Assembly: GCA_025454405.1 (NCBI GenBank) | Contig: JALOON010000003.1 | Span: 124,001 to 188,000 of the forward strand | Reading direction: 5' to 3' | From: Oscillatoriaceae cyanobacterium Prado104 | GTDB taxonomy: Bacteria > Cyanobacteriota > Cyanobacteriia > Cyanobacteriales > Microcoleaceae | Length of the DNA: 64,000 nt | In this document: positions 56,632-64,000 of the stretch, piece after piece | Numbering within the stretch: position 1 is the stretch's first letter | Layout of the letters: every line of letters begins with the position of its first letter | Notes under the pieces: model-generated | Seen by the model: only the letters and a program-made list of their open reading frames with translations | The model's database searches: none | Told to the model about the DNA's origin: nothing | Made by a program: the position numbers and the translations under genes

Positions 56632-57138
56632 ATGAATTATCTTATTGCCGTACTGTCCGATCGAATAGCAGCCGAATCTGCCTACTGCGCTTTAGAAAAA
56701 GAAGGCTTGCCGATGAAACAAGTGAGCATTTTGGGTCGCGGCTACAAAACTGCCGATGAATTTGGCTTGATCGATCCAACTCAGGAAGCGAAGAAACAAG
56801 CTAAACTCATGGCGATTTGGCTGGTGCCCTTCGGCTTTTTTGCTGGCGCTACTTTCAGCTTGATTACCGATTTGAAAACTTTTGAATTTGCTGGAGAAAT
56901 CGGCAATCACTTAATAGGAGGATTGCTAGGTGCAATTTCTGGCGCGATGGGCAGTGTTGTGGTTGGCGGTTCTGGAGGCATGGCTTTTGGCAGCGGCGAT
57001 GCTTTGCCTTATCGCAACCGTTTGGAGGCTGGCAAATATTTGGTTGCTGTTAAAGGTTCGGAGGATTTGACCAAGCAAGCTGCTGGTATTTTGCAACAGT
57101 TTGAACCGGAAAATATTCAGGGTTATACACAGACTTAG
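56632..57138 (+). CDS. Conserved cyanobacterial protein of unknown function
   Basis: A 168-residue protein from the ATG at 56632 (MNYLIAVLSDR). It begins with a ferredoxin-like or stress-type motif (SAYCALEKEGLPMKQVSILGRG). A Gly/Ala-rich membrane pair follows: WLVPFGFFAGATFSLIT, then IGGLLGAISGAMGSVVVGGSGGMAFG. The C-terminus (GKYLVAVKGSEDLTKQAAGIL) repeats the soluble fold. The layout, soluble halves around a hydrophobic glycine zipper, resembles DUF1269 and GsiB/17M-type general stress proteins. The 35 upstream codons of the longer frame do not look like protein. Confidence 0.7.
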   Translation: MNYLIAVLSDRIAAESAYCALEKEGLPMKQVSILGRGYKTADEFGLIDPTQEAKKQAKLMAIWLVPFGFFAGATFSLITDLKTFEFAGEIGNHLIGGLLGAISGAMGSVVVGGSGGMAFGSGDALPYRNRLEAGKYLVAVKGSEDLTKQAAGILQQFEPENIQGYTQT

Positions 57139-57508
57139 TTATTATATAGCAATCCTAAATCATCTGTGAATTTCTGACTTCCTCCCCTTAGTAGGGTCCG
57201 GGTTGGGGTGGGGTAAAAACTTTACGACTCATTTAGGACTGCTATATCATGTCTGCTAGAATCGGACTTGTATATCCAACCCCTCACCCTTGATGAAAGA
57301 GCAGGTTGGGGATAAGGATTCAAGTCCGATATTACCGTACTTGATATTACAGCAGTTTTCAGATATCTGAGGTATACAGAAACAGCTTCAGAAACCCGGT
57401 TTCTTAAAGAAACCGGGTTTCTAGAGCGACAGTCCAGTAGAACAATCCGATCTTTTCCCGCTAATTCCTGATATCATAGTCTGCTAAAGGTTTTCTTTGG
57501 TACCACTT
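57139..57508. repeat. Spacer with a perfect 33-base palindrome
   Basis: No gene seen. Arms 57390-57405 and 57407-57422 (arm AGAAACCCGGTTTCTT) surround one A. It lies about 90 bases before the helicase gene and is the clearest copy of the AAACCCGGTTT family. CCTCCCC/GGGTAAAAA sequence precedes it. Confidence 0.8.
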
Positions 57509-60500
57509 ATGAAAATCCTGCACGGCACTTGGATTCCCCAAGCAGAAGACAGTTTTGTTCGAGGTGGAGCATTTTATGTTTGGGTTGAAACCACCGAACA
57601 TCGAAAGCAACGGGGCAACAATCATCCCCGGCAATTGGAGGCGGGAAAGTTAACAGAGTTTCTCACAAAAGAAGCAGGAATTCAACTGCCATCGCTCGCA
57701 ACTAGAAGTTCTCAGGGGCTAGAACTATCCCTCGCCCCTCGGTATTTCTTACTGCCAACTGCCGACAAGCAGCCGTTACCATCTTTAGAGTTAGCGCGAT
57801 ATTTAGAAACAAATTTACCCGAAACATTTGAGTTGGAGTATTGGCAAGTTGATTGCGCGTCGTTTGCCACTCACAGCCTCATCAAAATGTTGAATGACCT
57901 GCATTTTCTTACCCTCTACGATTTAGCAGAACTGCAATTCGGTTCCGATCTTTTGTTTTGGCATCACTACACGCAATTTTTCAAGCAAATTATTCTCAAG
58001 GATCGTTACATTCCGGCATTGCGCTATCGAGAAATTGGCGCGATCGCACTCACTGAAACAACACAAACCGCCGAGAAAACCGCGCGCGGGCGCAAGAAAA
58101 CTGGCGAGACAAAAACAACCACAAAAACAGCACCAAATTTTGAGATTTATCCGGGATGGGAAATTGTTTCATCGCAGTACGAAACCGATTTGCAACGCTA
58201 TGTTGAATGGATGCCGCTAGTTTGCGCTTCTGGTTTTAGCAAGCTAGAAGATCCGCCAAAGTTCTACGATCGCGAACGGCTGCTGCGGCATTTTTCCGAG
58301 AGTTTAATTGCAGAAATTATCGCTCAAATCTCCATCCCAGCAACGTTTGAAAATAAGATTTCGGGTTCCTTACTCGAACTTTGTCTCAAACAAAGACAAG
58401 CAATCGCGAGAACAGAAACAAGTTTAGAAGAATACCGAAAATGGCAAATTTGGCGCGATCGAATTACGCGCGATCGAGCTGCAGACTCATTCTCTCTCTG
58501 CTTCCAATTACAATCGCCTGAGGAACCCGATCGACCTTGGATTTTAGAATTTCAAGTTGCTGCTAAAACAGACCCTTCGCTGCGAGTGTCGCTGCACGAT
58601 TATTGGCGATCGCGATCGACTCAAAAACAACAGTTGCAAAAACAATTTGGTGGCAATTTCGAGCAACATTTGCTAACTAATCTCGGCTACGCTGCGCGCA
58701 TTTATCCCCAACTGTGGACGGGGCTAGAAACCGACAAACCCGCTAGCATTTCCCTCAATTTAGATGAGGCTTTTAACTTCCTCAACGAGTCCGCTTGGGT
58801 GCTAGAAGATGCCGGATATAAAGTGATTGTGCCTGCTTGGTGGACGCCGCAGGGACGGCAGCGGGCAAAGATTCGATTGCAAGTGAAAAAGAAAGGCAGC
58901 ACCAGCAGCAGCGGCGCGAGCAAAAGCTTGTTTTCGGCGGATTCTTTGGTAGAATATCAGTATGAATTGGCGATCGGGGGCGAACGGGTTAGCGAACAAG
59001 AATGGCAGGCATTAGTAAACTCTAAAACGCCTTTAGTGCAGTTCCGAGGACAGTGGATGGAACTGGACAAAGACAAGATGCAGGAGATGCTGGATTTTTG
59101 GAAAAAACATCGCGAAGAGCATCCCGAGATCGGCCTAATTGACTTTATGAAATTGACGGCAGAAGGAGAAGCCAGCGAACAGTTGGAAGTCGAGCGCGAT
59201 CGAGCTTTATCCGATATGTTGGAAAAGCTAAACGATAAGAGTCGGTTGGAGTTAATTTCAGATCCGGTGAGGTTTCAAGGCAAGTTGCGGGATTATCAAA
59301 AACGGGGTGTTTCTTGGTTGGGTTATTTAGAAAGTTTGGGATTAAATGGTTGCCTTGCCGACGATATGGGTTTGGGTAAATCGGCACAGGTAATTGCTCG
59401 ATTGTTGCAAGAGAGAGAAGTTTTAGCTAATTCAAAAGGGACAGAAATAGAGAAAGAAAATGCGATCGCACCTGCTGTTTTACCCACGCTGTTAATCGCA
59501 CCTACTTCCGTAGTTGGCAACTGGCAAAAGGAAATAGAAAAGTTTGCTCCAGAATTGCGATCGATCGTTCACCACGGCCCCCATCGCTTGCAAGATCCCA
59601 AGAAACTCAAAGCTGCCCTCGAAGATTGCGATGTTTTTATCACCTCGTTTACTTTAGCCCGCAAAGATGAGAAGCTGTTGGGCAGCGCAGCGTGGCATCG
59701 CTTGGTAATTGATGAAGCGCAGAATATTAAAAATCCGAAAGCGGCGCAAACAAAGGCGATTTTAAAGTTACCAGCCAACCATCGTTTGGCTTTGACTGGA
59801 ACACCTGTAGAAAATCGATTGTTAGATTTATGGTCGATTTTTAATTTCCTGAATCCGGGCTATTTGGGCAAAGAGACGCAGTTTCGGAAGTTGTTTGAAA
59901 TACCGATTCAAAAAAATAGCGATCGCGCGCAATCTGTCGCGCTGAAAAAATTAGTAGAACCGTTCATTTTGCGGCGCGTTAAAACCGATAAATCGATTAT
60001 TCAAGATCTGCCCGATAAAGTGGAACAAAAACTCTACTGCAATCTTACCCGCGAACAAGCTTCTCTTTATGAAGCGATCGTCAAACAGGTAGAACAAAAA
60101 ATTGATGGTGTGGAAGGGATCGAACGCAAAGGAATGATTTTAGCAACGCTGATGAAGTTGAAGCAAGTTTGCAACCACCCGCGCCAGTTTTTGCAAGATG
60201 AAAGTGAGTTTACACCAGATCGATCGCACAAACTGAAACGGCTGATCGAGATGATGGAAGAAGTCAAAGCAGAAGGCGAAAGTTTATTGGTATTCACGCA
60301 GTTTACAGAGCTCGGCAGCGCGTTGGAAAAATACCTCAAACAAACGCTAAATTACAATACTTATTACCTTCACGGAGGAACGAGTATCCAAAAACGGCAA
60401 CGGATGATTTCAGAGTTCCAAGATCCAGAATCAGAACCGTCGGTATTTATTCTGTCACTGAAAGCTGGTGGCGTGGGAATTACGCTGACAAAGGCAAATC

Positions 60501-60766
60501 ATGTATTCCATTTCGATCGCTGGTGGAATCCGGCGGTGGAGGATCAGGCAACGGATCGCGCGTTTCGGATCGGACAGGAAAAAAACGTTTTTGTCCATAA
60601 GTTTGTGGCAATTGGCACGTTGGAAGAAAAGATCGATCGCATGATTGAAGACAAAAAGAAATTGGCAGGTTCAATTATTGGATCTGATGAATCTTGGCTG
60701 ACAGAGTTGGATAATGAGGCGTTTAAGAAATTAATTAGACTCAATAAAAATGCTGTTTTAGATTAG
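57509..60766 (+). CDS. Snf2-family DEAD/DEAH-type ATPase
   Basis: A 1085-residue Snf2/Rad54-like ATPase from the ATG at 57509. A long N-terminal bacterial-SNF2 domain precedes the core: Walker A DDMGLGKSAQVIARL at about 619, LLIAPTSVVGNWQKE, DEAQ-box VIDEAQNIKNPKA at about 735, LTGTPVENRLLDLWSIF, then the C-terminal half with LVFTQFTELG, LKAGGVGITLTKANHV and DRAFRIGQEKNVFVHK. It translocates on DNA and remodels protein-DNA complexes. It is followed by a SWIM protein gene, the standard pairing in bacteria. Confidence 0.93.
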   Translation: MKILHGTWIPQAEDSFVRGGAFYVWVETTEHRKQRGNNHPRQLEAGKLTEFLTKEAGIQLPSLATRSSQGLELSLAPRYFLLPTADKQPLPSLELARYLETNLPETFELEYWQVDCASFATHSLIKMLNDLHFLTLYDLAELQFGSDLLFWHHYTQFFKQIILKDRYIPALRYREIGAIALTETTQTAEKTARGRKKTGETKTTTKTAPNFEIYPGWEIVSSQYETDLQRYVEWMPLVCASGFSKLEDPPKFYDRERLLRHFSESLIAEIIAQISIPATFENKISGSLLELCLKQRQAIARTETSLEEYRKWQIWRDRITRDRAADSFSLCFQLQSPEEPDRPWILEFQVAAKTDPSLRVSLHDYWRSRSTQKQQLQKQFGGNFEQHLLTNLGYAARIYPQLWTGLETDKPASISLNLDEAFNFLNESAWVLEDAGYKVIVPAWWTPQGRQRAKIRLQVKKKGSTSSSGASKSLFSADSLVEYQYELAIGGERVSEQEWQALVNSKTPLVQFRGQWMELDKDKMQEMLDFWKKHREEHPEIGLIDFMKLTAEGEASEQLEVERDRALSDMLEKLNDKSRLELISDPVRFQGKLRDYQKRGVSWLGYLESLGLNGCLADDMGLGKSAQVIARLLQEREVLANSKGTEIEKENAIAPAVLPTLLIAPTSVVGNWQKEIEKFAPELRSIVHHGPHRLQDPKKLKAALEDCDVFITSFTLARKDEKLLGSAAWHRLVIDEAQNIKNPKAAQTKAILKLPANHRLALTGTPVENRLLDLWSIFNFLNPGYLGKETQFRKLFEIPIQKNSDRAQSVALKKLVEPFILRRVKTDKSIIQDLPDKVEQKLYCNLTREQASLYEAIVKQVEQKIDGVEGIERKGMILATLMKLKQVCNHPRQFLQDESEFTPDRSHKLKRLIEMMEEVKAEGESLLVFTQFTELGSALEKYLKQTLNYNTYYLHGGTSIQKRQRMISEFQDPESEPSVFILSLKAGGVGITLTKANHVFHFDRWWNPAVEDQATDRAFRIGQEKNVFVHKFVAIGTLEEKIDRMIEDKKKLAGSIIGSDESWLTELDNEAFKKLIRLNKNAVLD

Positions 60767-60867
60767 AAAAACCCAGAAAAAAAGGAGACGATCGCGGGCA
60801 TTTGATTCGAGGATTATTTATCAGTCATTAGTCAATCGAAACATACAATTTAAATGCACAACAGCTT

Positions 60868-61695
60868 ATGTCGCAATTTACTCGGACTTGGTGGGGCAAT
60901 AAATTTATCAATGCGCTAGAAAGATTTACCGATCCCGGACGACTCGGGCGGGGACGTTCCTACGCGCGCAATGGCAAAGTAAAAAGCTTTAAAATGAATG
61001 ATGGTTTAGTAAGGGCAGAAGTCAGAGGTTCGGTTAATCCTTATTTTGGGGTTTATAAGGAACCACTCTACAAAACTAAAATTGAGTTTGAGCAAATTAG
61101 TCAGGAAAAATGGGCAAAAGCGATCGCTCAAATGGCATCAAAAGCCAGTTTCATTTCTCGGCTGCTGCTGAACGAAATGCCAGACAATATTGAGAATGCT
61201 TTCTCACCCCTCGGACTCCACCTTTTACCCAGCCGCCGCGAGGATTTTAAAACCTCTTGTTCTTGTCCGGATTGTAGCAATCCCTGCAAACATATTGCAG
61301 GAGTCTATTATTTAGTTGCCGCCGAATTGGACAAAGATCCATTTTTACTGTTTGAATTGCGCGGACTTTCTAAAGAAGTGCTGCACCGCGAATTAGCAAA
61401 AACGCCTTTAGGTTTGGCACTTGCAGCGGAGTTGACTGCTGGTACAGTGGAACCTGCGGCGGTGGATTCCTATTACACGCGGGCGATCGCGAATCAGGCA
61501 CAAACTGTTAGTTTAAAAGAGTTTTGGCACGGTGCAAAACGGTTGCCCCAAATAATTGAAATGGGGGTGCCCAGCGGCGTAAGCGCGATCGTGGTGAAGA
61601 AACAAGGAGATTTTCCGCCGTTTTGGCATAATGATAGTTCATTTATTGAGGTGATGGAAGAACTGTACGTGCGGGTGAAAAAGCAGAAGCTTTAG
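60868..61695 (+). CDS. SWIM zinc-finger protein
   Basis: A 275-residue protein. The SWIM motif is CSCPDCSNPCKHIAGVYYL (CxC-x7-CxH-like) at about residues 131-150. N-terminal FTRTWWGNKFINALERFTDPGRL and GRGRSYARNGKV are the usual start of SWIM partners of Snf2 proteins. The second half is helical. SWIM domains bind DNA or protein, so it likely guides the Snf2 ATPase whose gene ends 101 bases upstream. Confidence 0.9.
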   Translation: MSQFTRTWWGNKFINALERFTDPGRLGRGRSYARNGKVKSFKMNDGLVRAEVRGSVNPYFGVYKEPLYKTKIEFEQISQEKWAKAIAQMASKASFISRLLLNEMPDNIENAFSPLGLHLLPSRREDFKTSCSCPDCSNPCKHIAGVYYLVAAELDKDPFLLFELRGLSKEVLHRELAKTPLGLALAAELTAGTVEPAAVDSYYTRAIANQAQTVSLKEFWHGAKRLPQIIEMGVPSGVSAIVVKKQGDFPPFWHNDSSFIEVMEELYVRVKKQKL

Positions 61696-61767
61696 GCTGG
61701 GGAATGCCAGCCATAATTTTCATTTATCCCAGCAATACTGTTAGAAACAGGTGAATTTGTACGAGCA

Positions 61768-62535
61768 TTAACCAGCAGTATAACCCCCATCAATCACCAA
61801 TTCCGAACCAGTAACAAACTTAGATTCATCCGATGCTAAATAAAGAATGCCGTAAGCAACATCATCCGGTTCGCCAACATGACCCAAGGGATGCGCGCGA
61901 TCGAGCTTTTTCCGTCCTTCTGTCACGTCGCCTTGTTCGGCCAACAAATTCTCTACCAGCGGCGTCCAGATATATCCAGGATGCACTGAATTCACCCGAA
62001 TGTTGTTTTTAGCATACAGCAGCGCATCCGTTTTGCTCATCAACCGCACGGCTCCTTTTGAAGCATGATAAGGAGGCAGATCGGGTGCGCCAATCAGTCC
62101 GTAAACTGAAGATATATTAATAATGCTGCCACCTCCGGTTTCCAACATGGAAATCACAGCATATTTAGTGCAGAGGAAAACACCATTCACATTCACTGCC
62201 ATCAGCGCATTCCATTCATTTTCTTCGATTTCGTGGGTGGGTTTATTGACGCCAGCAAGTCCGGCATTGTTTACTAAAATGTCAATTTTTCCCCACTTTT
62301 CTCGAACTTCAGATATCACCTGTTTCACGTTTGCTTCTTGCGTAACATTGAGATGCCAGTATGCTGCCTGCCCTCCTTTTTCGACAATTTCTTTGACCAA
62401 ATCTCTACCTTCTTTGTCTAGCAAATCTGTTACCGCAACAGTGGCTCCTTCTTTTGCTAGCAGCAAACAGGTAGCCCGACCTATTCCGAGCGCGCCGCCC
62501 GTGACAACTGCAACTTTTCCAGCTACTCTATTCAT
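61768..62535 (-). CDS. Short-chain dehydrogenase (glucose 1-dehydrogenase-like)
   Basis: A 255-residue classical SDR from the ATG at 62535; GAAGGGG lies upstream. Cofactor loop VVTGGALGIGRATCL, NNAGLAG, SSVYGLIGAPDLPPYHASKGAV with Ser, Tyr and Lys, and the end FVTGSELVIDGGYTAG are all conserved. The sequence resembles the sugar/steroid dehydrogenase branch with glucose 1-dehydrogenase and 3-alpha-hydroxysteroid types. Substrate is unknown. Convergent with the SWIM gene. Confidence 0.85.
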   Translation of the reverse strand: MNRVAGKVAVVTGGALGIGRATCLLLAKEGATVAVTDLLDKEGRDLVKEIVEKGGQAAYWHLNVTQEANVKQVISEVREKWGKIDILVNNAGLAGVNKPTHEIEENEWNALMAVNVNGVFLCTKYAVISMLETGGGSIINISSVYGLIGAPDLPPYHASKGAVRLMSKTDALLYAKNNIRVNSVHPGYIWTPLVENLLAEQGDVTEGRKKLDRAHPLGHVGEPDDVAYGILYLASDESKFVTGSELVIDGGYTAG

Positions 62536-62755
62536 CAAAACCCCTTCAATAAATCAATTGAAACACTAAGAAATAATCTAGCAAATATTATAAAATAACT
62601 TTACAAAATCGACAATAACTAAATTGCTTGGGATTTGATGGCGATTCAGAATCGCGTCAATTATGACAAATTATTTTGAAAAAACCGTACAAAAAGCAAG
62701 TATTTTGTTAAGAATTATATCATCGCTGTTTTGTCAATGGAAATGTTCCTCGCCC

Positions 62756-63452
62756 TTAACTCCTGTTTCTAGATCGAGGTCGATCGCTCTTTATTTCTGG
62801 GTAGATGTTTTGTGGCCACCAATGATAATTAGTAAGATTTTTGATGGGTTCCGTCATCGTTGTCGATAAAATTTGACAGCGTTCTTCTAGAACTGATTCC
62901 AAGTCTTGTATTTTGTCGAAACTTTTGTTGACTAACGGTTCATCAGCTATAGACCACAGTCTTTAGGCGGGTTGCAATTCGGGAGAGTAAGGTGGTAAAT
63001 ATTCTACATAAATTCCTGATGGTAGAACCACTCGCTCGCTTGTGTGCCAGCCGGCTCGGTCCATGACTAATAAGATTATTTTCGATTTTCCAGCTTGGGT
63101 TTGTTTGGCAAACTTTTCTAATACTAGATTGTGCCATTCTATGTTAACCCTTGGAATAATAAACCATTCGGTTTGTCCGGTTGGAGGGTTAACAAATCCG
63201 AAAAGATATACCCATTCGTAACGGTGACAAACAACGGCAGATGATCTTTCTCCAATAGGGGCCCATACTTTACGGATAATTGGCTTGAGGCCAACTCTAT
63301 GTTCATCGAATGACCAGACCTCTATTTGAGGAGAGCGCAATTAACCAGAGTAAGTGCCAGCGACGTGCTTCGATCGGATTGGTTGCCTCTCGATAACGCT
63401 TCTTGAGTTCTGCGGCGCTCAAGTAAGGTTCCAGATGTGCTATTCTGGTCAT
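62756..63452 (-). pseudogene. IS630-family transposase, internally deleted and stopped
   Basis: The N-terminus (MTRIAHLEPYLSAAELKKRYREA) lies at 63452 downwards to about 63340. An internal deletion, with a change of frame near 63335-63345, joins it to the catalytic domain, which reads VWSFDEHRVGLKPI, VMDRAGWH and YLPPYSPELQPA. At 62963-62965 is a TAA where IS630 transposases have the Glu of PAERLW, the third acid of DDE. The remaining C-terminus stays in frame after it (RLWSIADEPLVNKSF to the TAA at 62756). So the element is dead. Flanking inverted repeats could not be delimited. Confidence 0.85.
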
Positions 63453-63516
63453 CTTTTTGTTTAAACTATCAACTCCTAAAGACTATTGTAGTTATTTTTG
63501 TTACCAGTTTTCTATT

Positions 63517-63813
63517 GTCGATCGCCCGCAGGGCATTCGATCGCCCGCAGGGCATTCGATTGCCCGCAAAGCATTCGATCGCCCGTAAGGCATTCGATCG
63601 ACTGCAGAGCATTCGATCGCCCGCAGGGCATTCGATTGCCCGCAAAGCATTCGATCGCCCGTAAGGCATTCGATCGCCCGCAAGGCATTCGATCGCCCGC
63701 AAGGCATTCGATCGACTGCAGAGCATTCGATCGCCCGCAGGGCATTCGATTGCCCGCAGAGCATTCGATCGCCCGCAAAGCATTCGATCGACCGCAGAGC
63801 ATTCGATCGACGG
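63517..63813. repeat. 19-bp tandem array of GCATTCGATCGCCCGCAGG type
   Basis: Fourteen full 19-base units start at 63533 and continue to 63798, with partial units at each end. Most contain CGATCG (the core of HIP1); a few read CGATTG. The variants (CAGG, CAAA, TAAG, ACTGCAGA) alternate in patterns, for example a block of four repeats that recurs. The array has no stop codons in several frames on both strands, so long open frames here are artefacts. Confidence 0.95.
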
Positions 63814-63829
63814 CTCTTCATAAACACAT

Positions 63830-63868
63830 AGATGGCGATTGAGCGCCCAGGGCGCTCAATCGCCATCT
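63830..63868. repeat. Perfect 39-base palindrome
   Basis: 19-base arms (63830-63848 and 63850-63868) are exact inverted copies (arm AGATGGCGATTGAGCGCCC) around one central A. It ends the 19-bp array region. No T-run follows, so a cruciform or mobile end is as likely as a terminator. Beyond it, to the window end, no gene is seen. Confidence 0.9.
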
Positions 63869-64000
63869 TAACGGGGGTAACTAACCCGGATTTGGTATCA
63901 CTCTCCAGAATTACAGCAATACTAATTCTTGTAGCAAAACTTGATGAAATCGGTATAATTTCCTAACAGCCCTGGCGGTTGCCATAGATGCGATTCACAA

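Noticed and set aside
63437-63866. Several overlapping open frames through the 19-bp array
   Set aside because: The repeat lacks stop codons in multiple frames; the translations are pure 19-residue periodic peptides.

Overview
The window comes from a cyanobacterium, most likely a filamentous one of the Microcoleus/Oscillatoria type. The evidence is the very high density of HIP1-type sites (GCGATCGC and its CGATCG core), typical cyanobacterial genes (carotenoid isomerase CrtISO, a YggT/Ycf19 protein, pentapeptide-repeat proteins, Uma2 nucleases, a DUF3747-SLH protein, a cAMP cyclase with a regulatory domain), and spacers packed with short repeats. The lineage below phylum is inference.

Layout. 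1-8 kb: small housekeeping genes (pentapeptide protein, crtISO, upp, YggT, aroE), with a repeat cassette inserted in frame in aroE. 8.5-16 kb: an accessory stretch with a P-loop ATPase, a DJ-1/PfpI protein divergent from a LysR regulator, an Imm10-like protein, a 741-bp tandem duplication of a Uma2 gene, and a Ser/Thr kinase with a long Pro-rich tail. 16.6-21 kb: yqeY, prs, an adenylate cyclase gene broken by one in-frame TAA, and an SLH protein. 21.4-27 kb: a very large SF1 helicase overlapping an uncharacterised partner gene, bracketed by palindromic repeats and next to tRNA-His(GTG). 27-31.3 kb: cupin, small membrane protein, 1-Cys peroxiredoxin, a second Uma2 pair, cysK.

31.4-36.4 kb is the most unusual region. 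A dynamin-like GTPase with a TerB-like N-terminus is divergent, across 85 bp, from a 526-residue protein with a complete acyl carrier protein domain fused to its C-terminus. A small Gly/Ala-rich membrane protein follows. I regard this as the best candidate for an undescribed membrane-remodelling or stress/conflict system. 37-44 kb: 2Fe-2S protein, fabG, thioredoxin, a PF04307-like membrane protein, LtrA, prmA, serA.

44.6-51.6 kb is a signalling cluster on the minus strand: a substrate-binding lipoprotein, a hybrid histidine kinase with a peptidoglycan-binding-like segment in its sensor region, an overlapping GAF-adenylate cyclase gene and a CheY-like regulator. 52.3-56.4 kb holds a divergent GAPDH, two short-chain dehydrogenases and an AEC permease, a plausible metabolic cluster. 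57.5-61.7 kb has the Snf2 helicase/SWIM pair. The right end has a dehydrogenase, a wrecked IS630 transposase and a 19-bp tandem array rich in CGATCG.

The spacers hold several repeat families: TTGACAG heptamers, AACTCAAA runs, GCGGACT-type hairpins, AAACCCGGTTT palindromes, CCTGGTAACGAG palindromes, and C-rich elements that read PPYQGG. Some of them have changed genes: heptamer arrays supply the stop codons of three genes, and a C-rich element lies inside aroE. All functional calls rest on reading motifs by eye. No database search was run.
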